From Procambarus clarkii (Eukaryota; Arthropoda; Malacostraca; Decapoda; Cambaridae): a stretch of 64,000 bases of DNA. The stretch covers positions 18,291,968 to 18,355,967 of the forward strand of contig NC_091156.1 of NCBI RefSeq assembly GCF_040958095.1. Direction: 5' to 3'. This document shows, piece by piece, positions 56,401-64,000 of this stretch. The notes under the pieces are model-generated. The model did not search any database. It was not told where the DNA came from and worked only from the letters and a program-made list of their open reading frames with translations. Made by a program: the position numbers and the translations under genes. Position 1 is the stretch's first letter. The number at the start of each line of letters is the position of its first letter.

Positions 56401-59400
56401 TGGAATTCAGCTGAATCCACTAGGAGTTCTGAGGCCCCCAACCAGAGCTCAAATCAGGGGTTTCATACACTGCTCCCTGTACATTCAGGCTTCCAACGCT
56501 TCTCATCAAATGCTCTATCCCAGGTTGCATTGCTTCTGAAGAGCAGGGGTGCCATAGGCACAGAGAACACTGTATAAACATCAGACATCCACGGTTGTTC
56601 CACATACTCCCAGTGAGTATAAAATATTGCTGGAGCAAATGTGGACATAAAGAAGTGCTGGACTAACCGGGCAGTGGTGGATATGTGGGCTTGCTGGCCA
56701 CTCCATATTGGAGTGGCCAGCAGGTTGGACCAAGCTCTCACAAGTCGGCCAGGCTTGGGAAATTGAACAACTCCCAGAACCTCATCCAGGTATCCAGGCC
56801 CATGTTGTGTAGTGGTCTAGGGTGCTAGCTTGGAAGTACCAAGTGAGCGGGTTCGAATCCTCTTCAAGGCTCCTACTGATTTTCTTGCAAGTGGAGAGGT
56901 TTGGCATTTGACGGGTTGAACATGAAGATATGCCAGAGAGATACAGGAAAATTTTCTTCCCTTTATATAATTATAAGTACAGTATATTGATAATACAGTG
57001 GAACCTCGAGTGACTAGTGGCTCCAGTTACGAGCAAGCCACTCGCAGAAAATGTCTCGACTGACGAGCTTTCCCTCGATTAACGAGCGTTCCCATTGGTT
57101 CTCGGACACCACTTACGACAGTTTTGTTGTTTCACAAGACGAGTTTTCCACATGACAAGCTCGGTACCGGAACGGATTAAACTCGTTAATCGAGGCGCCA
57201 CTGTATACTGTATTTAATATACAATATTTGTAGTACATTTTCTCAAGATATTTGTGGTCATATAATTATCATTTTGTTAAAGCAATATGCTGCACTTAAA
57301 TTCTCTAGCACAGTTATTTGAATAGTTTACTTGGCATTTTTGACTGAAATGGATAATAAGAAATCAGAATTGTTCATGTTTGTTAAGCATGTACCATGTA
57401 GTAATGAAGTGTTTCTTGTTCACAAGGCAATCTGTCATCACACAATGGTAATGGGAGTGGTGGCATTAATTTTTCAATTCGAAGGATAACATCTGAAAAA
57501 GGTTGGGGCGAGGTGGAAGTTGGAGCAGGAAATGGTTTAACCTTGGCAACTAAAGGCTTTAGAAACTTCTCACGTGGTACGTTTGGAAATGGCTCAATTC
57601 TTACCCATTTCACCCCCAATGGGCTTCGTGTAGGCACGGTTGCAAGTAAGTATCTCTTCGTTTATGATATTAAATGTTAATGAATTATAGGTTTTTAAGT
57701 GATTGCTGATAATTGACTTGTTTATATCTGAAGATAATGGCTTAAAGATTATGTATTCATATATGTAGCCTGTCATACCTAATAGCCTAATTCCTGGGCT
57801 GTGTAACTGTTAATACCTGACAACTCACCGGCGTGCAAGAAAACAAAAATTTTCCTTCTAATTTTGTTAAAATGTGTTCCCTGATTACGGGAAAAAAATA
57901 ATTGTATGCGACATACTTTGGCGGTGATGGGGCGAGGAAGTTTGGTATGATACAGATGCTAACAGAGTACTAGTATTTGCCTGGGTCGGTCTGCGGCATT
58001 CAAACCGTGTGGCGGGAGTTGCCACAAAGATATTACTTAATTATTTCAATAAATAATTATTACAGTATTTTGATATTAATAATTTTTTTTTTATTATTTT
58101 TTTTTGCAGTGATATTTAAAAGTGTGTTGTGATAAATTAATATAATGTGTGGGCCATTGCTATACTCAAAAATATGGTGTGTATATTAGTGATGCAATTA
58201 TTACATTCTCAAAACAATAAAACAATGTTTCTGTGGCGTGTCTCTCTGGCTCCCCGGAGCTATGCCGGGCTGATATATATGTAATAGACCATGGCATCAG
58301 TCAATTGAAATAGAGTGCTAGCCTACCGGGGGACCACGAGCCAGAACCTGGTCCCCTCAGAGAGGCATGAGGAGCAATGGCCTATAAAAACCCCCACGTG
58401 GTTGGAAGCATTCTATGTTTGCAATCTACTGGGTTAGGCATCCAGAGAGGTAGGCATCCCAAAACAGACCCCAACTGGTGAAGCATTGCTACCAAAAACT
58501 GAACTGCTAGGCAGAACTCCCCATTCTGAAAACAAGCAAACACGCATGATGTCACAAATGCTGCCGCGCCGCTTGTTTGCGCAGTTCCTCCCTCCCCGGC
58601 AGGGGGGAAGGGGGAATCCCAGACCCCTGTGCCAGCCATCCAACCCCGGTTCAGAGGCTGATGTACTCACCTATTGTGCTTGTGGGGGTTGAGCATTGGC
58701 TCTTTGGTCCCACCTCTCGACTGCCAATCAAGGCGGTCGTTTGACTCTGGCTCCTGTCTCCGAGCAGTGATGTGCCTTGCGGGGTTCTGCTGTGTGGTGG
58801 TGTACGAGCCAGGAGTAATTCATGGAGTACTGGGCTGCATGTACCTAGGGCCTTCTTTCCTAGGTGCCCTGTAAGACTGTACTGCCGTTGCGGCTTGGAG
58901 GTTACCTTCCACAAGTCGTCCAGGAACTGTCTCCGTAGGGATCTTTAGCTGCTCGGTGATTGCCCGCCCTTGGGGTCAGCTGGGGTTTTCATAGCCGCTG
59001 TTTGACCTTTGGTAGGAGGTAGTATCGTCGCTGGTAGGGGCGCAAGGTACTGTGCAGCTTGTCTCCCATTATCACAGCGGCCTGTTCTGTTCCTCCTGGA
59101 GACATTGTGCGTTTTTTTTTTTTGTTGTTGTTGCCTGGTGGGGAAAGGGTCTGCCCCTTGGTCCACCCTCTGCCCCTTGGTCCATTGTCCACCCTCTGTT
59201 ATTTTGGTGGTCCCCCGCTAGGTCCCCATCCCAGGGAGGGGAGGAGCTGCGCAGAAAAGCAGCGCGGCGGTGGGTGTGACGTCATGCTTGTTTGCTTGTT
59301 TTCAGACTTGGGGGTTCTGTTTAGCAGTTTGGTTTTCGGTAGCAACGTTTCGTGTGCAACAAACTAAGAAACAAGAGCTATAAGGAGAGGCTAGAGATCT

Positions 59401-62400
59401 TAAATATGCTAAGGCTAGAAGATAGAAAAAAAAATGAGGTGATATGAACAGTATATACAAAATAGTAACAGGAATTGATAAATTGACATAGGAATTCTTG
59501 AAACTTATAACTTTAAGAACAAGAGGCCATAGATTCAAGCTAAGGAAAAAAGTATTAGAAAGCTCTCCCTTGCAAATAGTGGTAGACGGTTGGTACAAGT
59601 CAAGTGCGAACCCACCAAACACACACTGAAACTACGACGTTGGTAGAACATTCGAACAAGTTTTAACACCTCCTAACCAATTATAACAACCAATATAGCA
59701 AGTTGTAACAACGTTCTAATACGCCATAAACACGTTAAGCCAAGATGTAACAACTTTATTGCAAGTTGTAACAAGCGGAAAATAGAGACAGTTTCAGTTT
59801 GTGTTTCCAGGGAAGGCAGTAAATGCCAAAATCATCAGTACAGTACTTTCAAAGTGTCATGATAGAGCATTGGGAAGACGGAACACCATGAGCATACTTT
59901 ATTAATTAGAGACTCACTTTACACATTCACACACTGCTCATACATTCATTTACTTATATACAAACATAAACATACTAAATATATATAATATGTTTAATAA
60001 AATTTTTGTTCTTTTTAAAGCTCTGGCAAACCAATTAGACAAGCACACCGTGGGATATCTAACATGGAAGGCCGGGATGCAGAGCGGCATGAATACAATG
60101 ATTATACGTGATACTCCCACCCAGCATATTGTATTTTCTGCTTACATTGGTATACCACACACCTATGCAGCCCTCTCTTATACTCACAAAATGCCAGACC
60201 AGGAATCTAAAGTAAAACTAACTGGAAAGTAAGTATACACACTGGTTTTAATTTTTCTAATTTGATATACAGTACATTATTAAAATGTTTTGAGAAAGTG
60301 GTATAATCACCTAGATGTACTTGCACAGCCAAGCACCTGCTACTAAGCTGCCTCTTCATCTATTAATTGGTTACTTTTTTGCTTGAAATTGTATCGAGGT
60401 TATCTTAATTTTTCTTCCGAGTCTTTTCCATTTTATAAGTTCTTTGTAATAACTCTTTTATCTCATTAGTGTATTTTCTTCTCTTTTTTTGTCCAGCATG
60501 GTAAGACCTAATATGAATCAAGTAATATAAATGATCAGATTGGGCTCAGAGAATGTTTCAGCATCAAACTTATCTAGGATATTTATGAGCTACATGGAGC
60601 ATTAGTTTGCCCTCAACAGCAAGGCCTGTTGCAGGGGAGTAGTTAGCTGTACGTTTGTGTGGCAGTCATGCCAGGTTCTGTCCTCTTTGTGATTGATGCC
60701 TAAACTGAGAGGTACATTTGGGTTGGGTATTGGTATTGCCTGTGGCTGCAGATGCTTTTCCTTGCTGAAAAGTTCAGGTTAGGGGTTGATGTTTGTGCCA
60801 AGACACACATCATTTGCCTGGTCTACTTGCTCATTTGTGTATGTCTAGCTGGTAGATATCCCTCGTCCCTGGGGCTGGCACAGGTGTGTGCAACTTTCCT
60901 GAGTATGAATGTGTTTTTAGTCATTGATGGTCACTCGTGCTGCTGCTTGTTACTAATTGTCGAGCCTGGCCCCAGACCGGGCTCAGGGAGTAGAACTCGT
61001 GAGACCCTCTCCAGGTATGCTTAATGTGTTCGTGAGCCCTTTTATATATCATCTTGGGCTTGCATGTTACTCCCTTAGTGGAGGTTCCATTTTTTATGAT
61101 GGCTCTTTCTAATGGCTGGCAGGCTACGGAGTTTCATGATCTTCTCTGGAGGCAAAGTTTGTTTCTTCAGACCTGGATTTTAATTTTTATCTCCTTCAAT
61201 ACCTGGTTTGTCCAGCCAAGGGTGCTTCATACACTCTGCCCTGTGGTCAACAGTGCAGTATTATTTGTATGCTACTTGTGCTGTGTGGGTCATTGCTGTT
61301 TGTCAACCTTGCCTCTCACGTTCCTTGCTTCTTGGGGCGCTCTCTCATTTGATCAGCTAGAGGTTGATTCAGTTTAGCCAATTGACTGTTTTTCCCAACT
61401 TATGATATGTGAAAGTTTCCTGTCATGGTTTTATTTGCCAAAATGTTCATGGCAAGTATTTAGTGCTCACCCTTCTGTTTTATTATTCTTTGTTTTCCTC
61501 TCAGAAAAGCCAACTTGCTTTGTTGAGGTGTTGTGGGAGAGATGGCCTCTGTGATATCAAGTGTTGAATGAATTGAAAAGACCCTTTTGGTGGGGCTGCT
61601 CAGTAGCTCCCCATCTTCTCTTATTTCCTTCTTTCATGTGGTTGTTGGACATGTTCCAGATCAGCAGCGCATGGATAAGGTGGTCGACCACAGGGTAATC
61701 TAGGTTGTTGTCTAGTGTCATCTGTGAGGAGCTATTGAGTGACCCACCAGAAAAAGATGTTTCATTACATCATGACACTTAATTTATACATCATGATACG
61801 TCATTTAACCATGGAGACTTTATGCAGGTGTGATGTACTAAATTAATTTCTAACCCATCACTCAATATATTATTATATTAACACATGGCAAACTTTGTAA
61901 ATAAGTTCTTAACAGTATTTAACTCTGCCTGTGTGAAAAAATCAAAATAGTTATTTGTTATACTGTTATATATTGCATGCAAAAATTAAGGAAATATTTA
62001 AAACACATAAATACCTCAGTCTTTTTTCTGGTTTTGTGCTCATCAGGAGATAACTGGGTGGGAAGTCATCGGGTCCAATGATACATGATACCCAGTTTGC
62101 TAACTCATCACGTAGGGGTGAGGGGTCTGATATTCAAATTAGATTATTTTTGTTAGTGTAAACTAAAGTGAAACAACAATGTGTGGGGAATAACTCAATT
62201 TATGTATAATTGACAAGTGATCGAGTACTGTGCATAGGCCTACAATAAAATAAGTACTATATACCTATATTGCACACAGATCTTGACACAGCTTGCTTAT
62301 ACACATGATACACTCATATGCTGCTATTCTGTCTGGGAAGGTCATTCAGAAATACAGTAGATTCAAACACTGGCATGAAAGACCAAATTGGGATTTGATG

Positions 62401-63032
62401 ATAATTGCTGGCCACAGTACCGGATAACCTTATTACATGTAAGCAATTAGAAATGGACAGATGATTTATTTAATGGATCTAGGTTAACTCCATTGTATTC
62501 AACATATATGTAATATAAACATAATATAAACATTCACACTTGTACAAAAGTGGGTGATAAGTAAAATCAACTTATAATTATAACTGCATTCCTCTGTGGA
62601 ACAACGTATGACAAGAACTGCACTTTAAAGGATAATAATATTCCGTGAACTACACATACGATCATAAGTATAATCATAACTCTAAATAAACTGTCCAGGT
62701 TTTACTGTGTCATGTACTTTTACCAAGTTAATAAATATCATTCAGCTACATCTTACAATCCTTCTTGCATGTCTTTGCCTAATTTCTCCCTCAATTTTCT
62801 AAAAAAAATTAAAAAATTAAATGTAAATAGGTATATGCATTAAATTCCTTGCTTTTAATTTGTGCAATTGCCATTAACTCAGTGTTCTAATTTCTATCTT
62901 GGATTTCATTTCCAGGGCTGGCACATTTGGAGCGATATTAGAGTATGGAGCAGAAAAGAAAGTTTCTCAAAACAGCTCTCTTGCTGCATCTCTAGCACTT
63001 GGTGTGCCCACAGGTGTTCAACTCAAAATAAA
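44334..63032 (+). CDS. DNAJC11: DNAJC11, first eight coding exons (3' end outside window)
   Basis: Mitochondrial J-domain protein associated with the MICOS and SAM complexes that organise cristae. Exons 44334-44405, 49127-49256, 49571-49703, 54484-54603, 54783-54880, 57427-57645, 60021-60228 and 62916-63032 have GT-AG borders and matching phases, giving about 365 codons; the human protein has about 560. The start has A at -3 and G at +4. The J domain has [24 protein letters not shown] and the HPD triad at residues 42-44 (YHPDKHTDP), then [20 protein letters not shown] and the [14 protein letters not shown] linker. The conserved barrel-like region follows ([51 protein letters not shown]). No break was seen. 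The final exons with the DUF3395 C-terminus lie beyond 64000. Confidence 0.94.
44925..45218 (+). mobile_element. Probable LINE 3' end with ATTTG-type tail
   Basis: AT-rich block ending ACCTGAATAAATATTTAATT and then (TGATT)n. A similar ending, TTTGAATAAAAATTTAATTG, occurs at 46680-46705. This is inferred from the short pentanucleotide tail only. Confidence 0.35.
45218..46455 (-). mobile_element. Penelope-like element: RT and GIY-YIG, decayed
   Basis: On the - strand, going down: [40 protein letters not shown] (first RT Asp motif), [36 protein letters not shown], then [29 protein letters not shown], and finally [20 protein letters not shown] and [12 protein letters not shown], the GIY-YIG nuclease. 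Several stops and frameshifts make it inactive. It is a longer relative of the pieces at 35855 and 43606, but a different family by sequence. Confidence 0.88.
46560..47044. other. TE-like debris, unassigned
   Basis: 46600-46710 resembles a LINE 3' end (TTTGAATAAAAATTTAATTG). 46830-47044 has a - strand frame with [20 protein letters not shown] that reads like a retroelement tail, without a catalytic motif. Confidence 0.35.
47045..47900 (+). mobile_element. LINE A-type RT fragment, + strand
   Basis: Same family as 42575-43080: [74 protein letters not shown], a degraded VGVPQGS box, a SFADDTTF box and [11 protein letters not shown], then [13 protein letters not shown]. Stops and indels break it. 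It lies in DNAJC11 intron 1. Confidence 0.85.
47947..48050. repeat. Palindrome with a B-box-like motif in each arm
   Basis: Arms about 47947-47993 and 47996-48050 (GTGATGAGGATTCGAA against TTCGAACCCTCATCAC, extending to AAATCC and GGATTT). Sister of 7948-8042, more diverged. Confidence 0.75.
48100..48955 (-). mobile_element. DIRS-like RNase H/methylase-region fragment
   Basis: The - strand reads [45 protein letters not shown] and a SAGLVRIG / VYFFPD-type stretch, then ILLAPW and [13 protein letters not shown]. This is the region between RNase H and recombinase in DIRS-like retrotransposons. It is broken by stops. It is the part missing from the element at 50.1-53.7 kb. Confidence 0.75.
49127..49256 (+). 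CDS. DNAJC11: DNAJC11 exon 2 (HPD motif)
   Basis: Acceptor AATTTAG, donor GTCAGT at 49257; ends in phase 1. It encodes [20 protein letters not shown] and [20 protein letters not shown]. The HPD codons are at 49178-49186; this triad stimulates Hsp70 ATPase. Confidence 0.95.
49571..49703 (+). CDS. DNAJC11: DNAJC11 exon 3
   Basis: Acceptor ACATTTCAG, donor GTAAGT at 49704; phase 1 in, phase 2 out. It encodes [40 protein letters not shown]. Confidence 0.95.
50042..50080. repeat. Perfect 17-bp-arm palindrome
   Basis: AAAATGTAGTACAAGTC, loop ATCAA, GACTTGTACTACATTTT. It stands right before the left end of the DIRS-like element. Confidence 0.95.
50091..53672 (+). mobile_element. DIRS-like retrotransposon, RT-less, with inverted terminal repeats
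   Basis: The outer 350-420 bp are inverted repeats: left about 50091-50512, right about 53318-53672 (for example GGCATTAGTCTATGGAGTTC left against GAACTCCATAGACTAATGCC right). Inside, + strand frames give a gag-like part (about 51100-52620) and a tyrosine-recombinase-like part (about 52700-53310). No RT, RNase H or methylase region is readable between them. Inverted ends plus a tyrosine recombinase are the hallmark of DIRS elements, which integrate via a circular intermediate. It lies in DNAJC11 intron 3. Confidence 0.8.
52740..53310 (+). pseudogene. Degenerate DIRS tyrosine recombinase
   Basis: Fragments in alternating frames: [39 protein letters not shown] (equivalent to the SG-R-xx-EL box, with Leu where the catalytic Arg is expected), [20 protein letters not shown], and [20 protein letters not shown] carrying the H-xx-R motif. 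The final catalytic Tyr is not identifiable. Frameshifts and the lost Arg mean it is inactive. Confidence 0.7.
54484..54603 (+). CDS. DNAJC11: DNAJC11 exon 4
   Basis: Acceptor TGTACAG, donor GTTAGT at 54604; phase 2 in and out. It encodes [33 protein letters not shown]. Confidence 0.94.
54783..54880 (+). CDS. DNAJC11: DNAJC11 exon 5
   Basis: Acceptor TTATTTCAG, donor GTAAAT at 54881; phase 2 in, phase 1 out. It encodes [20 protein letters not shown] and [12 protein letters not shown]. Confidence 0.94.
55080..55225. repeat. G-rich low-complexity tract
   Basis: GGGAGG/GGAGA repeats with a pure G run of about 12 near 55107-55120; the + strand has many G3 tracts. It is potentially quadruplex-forming and sits in DNAJC11 intron 5. 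Confidence 0.8.
55965..56045 (-). mobile_element. tRNA-derived SINE head
   Basis: On the - strand, GTGTAGTGGTCTAGGG (A-box like), CTAGCTTGGCAGTACC, and GGTTCGAATCC (B-box). A + strand copy is at 56803-56885. Confidence 0.7.
56370..56650 (+). mobile_element. CR1-like LINE C-terminal fragment
   Basis: CTGAAGAGCAGGGGTGCCAT, then in + frames [17 protein letters not shown]. Same family as 3030-3312. Confidence 0.6.
56803..56885 (+). mobile_element. tRNA-derived SINE head
   Basis: GTGTAGTGGTCTAGGGTGCT, then GCGGGTTCGAATCCTCTTC and GCTCCTACTGATTTTCTTGC; same family as 55965-56045, opposite strand. Confidence 0.7.
56996..57203. mobile_element. Tigger/pogo-type MITE
   Basis: A 208-bp element starting CAGTGGAACCTCGAG and ending CTCGTTAATCGAGGCGCCAC, TG, flanked by TA on both sides (56994-56995, 57204-57205). 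The termini resemble Tigger (Tc1/mariner superfamily) inverted repeats; no transposase is encoded. Confidence 0.88.
57427..57645 (+). CDS. DNAJC11: DNAJC11 exon 6
   Basis: Acceptor TTCACAAG, donor GTAAGT at 57646; phase 1 in and out. It encodes [40 protein letters not shown] and [15 protein letters not shown], the start of the barrel-like region. Confidence 0.94.
58215..59347 (+). mobile_element. DIRS-like fragment with internal inverted repeat
   Basis: 58219-58640 matches the left terminal repeat of the DIRS family (GTTTCTGTGGCGTGTCTC, GACCACGAGCCAGAACCTGG, GCAGAACTCCCC). 59236-59347 is the reverse complement of about 58480-58590 (GCATGATGTCAC against GTGACGTCATGC). A short unique stretch, including a LINE scrap at 58675-58735, lies between. 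It is heavily deleted. Confidence 0.7.
59357..59890 (+). mobile_element. TAATTACC-family LINE coding tail, split by a MITE
   Basis: + frame [20 protein letters not shown] is the C-terminal RT tail of the family whose 3' ends occur at 7807-8371 and 63071-63720. Coding resumes after 59812 with [14 protein letters not shown]. It is dead. Confidence 0.65.
59606..59812. mobile_element. MITE-like insertion of about 200 bp
   Basis: Ends are imperfect inverted repeats: CAAACACACACTGAAACT on the left, AGTTTCAGTTTGTGTTTCC on the right. The interior repeats GTTGTAAC. It is inserted in the LINE tail. The superfamily is not recognised. Confidence 0.5.
60021..60228 (+). CDS. DNAJC11: DNAJC11 exon 7
   Basis: Acceptor TTTTTAAAG, donor GTAAGT at 60229; phase 1 in, phase 2 out. 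It encodes [40 protein letters not shown] and [20 protein letters not shown]. Confidence 0.95.
60590..61775 (+). mobile_element. DIRS-like fragment with recombinase remnant
   Basis: [20 protein letters not shown] near 61098 corresponds to the recombinase box, with Gln in place of the catalytic Arg. The end CACCAGAAAAAGATGTTTCA, TTACATC at about 61750 matches the right terminus of the 50.1 kb element (ACCCAGAAAATGGCATTTCA). The rest is decayed. Confidence 0.6.
61780..62910. other. DNAJC11 intron, no gene seen
   Basis: AT-rich intron without recognisable repeats or exons. Confidence 0.45.
62916..63032 (+). CDS. DNAJC11: DNAJC11 exon 8
   Basis: Acceptor ATTTCCAG, donor GTAGGT at 63033; phase 2 in and out. 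It encodes [38 protein letters not shown]. The gene goes on past the window edge. Confidence 0.94.
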
Positions 63033-63056
63033 GTAGGTATTCTTAAGTTATTGGCA

Positions 63057-63720
63057 TGTGTGTGTGTGTGTAATTACCTATGTGTAGTTACTGGATGAGA
63101 GCTATGCTTGTGGTGTCCTTTCTTCCCAGCATTCTTTGTCATATAAAACTTTGAAACTGCTGACGGTTTTTGGTCTTGACTACTTTCTCACTTGTTCCAA
63201 TCGTCTACCACTCTGATTGCAAAATAATTTTTTTTAGTATCTTTTTGGCACTTTTGTTTCCTGTTCTATTATAATTACCTAAGTGTAGTTACAAGATGAG
63301 AGCTATGCTCGTGGTGTCCCATCTTCCCAATACTCTGTCATATAATGCTTTGAAACTACTGACGGTTTTGGCCTCCACCACCACTTCACTTGGCTTGTTC
63401 TACCACTGTTTGCAAAAGAAATCTTTCTATTATTTTTTCACCACCTTTGTTTCCTTAGCTTGAGTCAGAATCCCCTGTTCATGAAGTTGCTGGTTTCAGG
63501 AATTCCTCTTGTCAATTTGGTCCATTCCTGTTATTATTTTGTAAGTTGTGATCATATCACCTCTTTTTCTTCTATCTTCTAGTTTAGGCATATTTAATGC
63601 CTCTAGCCTCACCTTGTAACTCTTGTTTTTCAATTCCGGAAGCCATTTTTGTAGCATGCCTTTGCAGCTTTTCCAGTTATTGATGAGCTTTTTGAGATAT
63701 GGGCACCATACACTGTTACC
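63057..63720 (-). mobile_element. Two tandem TAATTACC-family LINE 3' ends
   Basis: A (TG)n tract at 63057-63071 abuts TAATTACCTATGTGTAG. A second terminus, TAATTACCTAAGTGTAG, starts at 63272 and extends to the GGGCACCATACACTG block. - strand coding gives the family RT tail. Confidence 0.65.
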
Positions 63721-63850
63721 TAGCAGTAAATAGGTACCTGGAAGTTAGTCAGCTGTCACGGGCTGCTTCCTGGGGGTGGAGGCCTGGTCGAGGACCGGGC
63801 CGCGGGGACACTAAAGCCCCGAAATCATCTCAAGATAACCTCATCTCAAG
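63716..63850. repeat. Dispersed SINE-like repeat (GGCCTGGTCGAGGAC family)
   Basis: TACCTAGCAGTAAATAGGTA, GTCAGCTGTCACGGGCTGC, GGAGGCCTGGTCGAGGACCG and GAAATCATCTCAAGATAACC. The core is shared with 3430-3565. Confidence 0.6.
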
Positions 63851-63864
63851 AAGATAACCATACA

Positions 63865-64000
63865 ACTCCCACATATTCCAATTTTGATCTGGCAAAGTTC
63901 ATGAAATTTCTCCAGTATTTCACCATCCATGTAAATTAAAAGCAAGTCTGAAGTTGCAAAGAGACACATACGCTCCTCTCACAATGTTCTTTGTGTTCCT
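63865..64000 (-). mobile_element. CR1-like LINE fragment running off the window
   Basis: TCCATGTAAATTAAAAGCAA, GTCTGAAGTTGCAAAG and the following bases resemble 13785-13870, so this is the same LINE region continuing past 64000. Confidence 0.5.

Overview
This is a eukaryotic, AT-rich, repeat-dense nuclear window. It holds two conserved animal genes with small exons and long introns, both on the + strand. They are separated and filled by many generations of retrotransposons. Gene structure, protein similarity and repeat types (DIRS-like, Penelope-like, tRNA-derived SINEs, CR1-like LINEs with (CA)n tails) fit an arthropod, most likely a decapod crustacean such as a crayfish or lobster. The species is inferred from recall of repeat families, not proven.

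Layout. (1) 3857-19259: the last six coding exons of a kindlin/fermitin gene, from the PH domain to the stop codon, about 293 residues. Earlier exons lie left of the window; 1-3856 is intron packed with LINE and SINE debris. A 3' UTR with AATAAA signals follows at 19260-19680. (2) 19700-44170: intergenic. The left half is AT-rich with little recognisable. The right half (28-44 kb) is a retrotransposon graveyard. It has two nearly identical, inverted I-like LINE copies, each with an intact 810-aa RT-RNase H ORF (31853-34285 + and 39766-42198 -). The + copy sits inside an older - strand LINE; the - copy is the innermost layer of a four-deep, same-orientation nest at 38258-43205. Penelope-like fragments and palindromes, a hairpin-rich 170-bp tandem repeat and a 21-bp minisatellite are also here. 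(3) 44334-63032: the first eight coding exons of DNAJC11 (DnaJ domain plus DUF3395-type region), about 365 codons; the gene continues to the right. Its introns hold a Penelope-like RT/GIY-YIG remnant, DIRS-like pieces including one with inverted terminal repeats and a gag-recombinase core but no recognisable RT, a Tigger-type MITE and further LINE/SINE debris.

The two host genes are functionally unrelated: kindlin activates integrins at adhesion sites, while DNAJC11 is a mitochondrial J-protein of the MICOS/SAM assembly. The main novelty lies in the mobile-element architecture: the layered nest, the inverted twin LINEs sharing a frame break, the Penelope-associated palindromes, and the SINE that shares its tail with a resident LINE.
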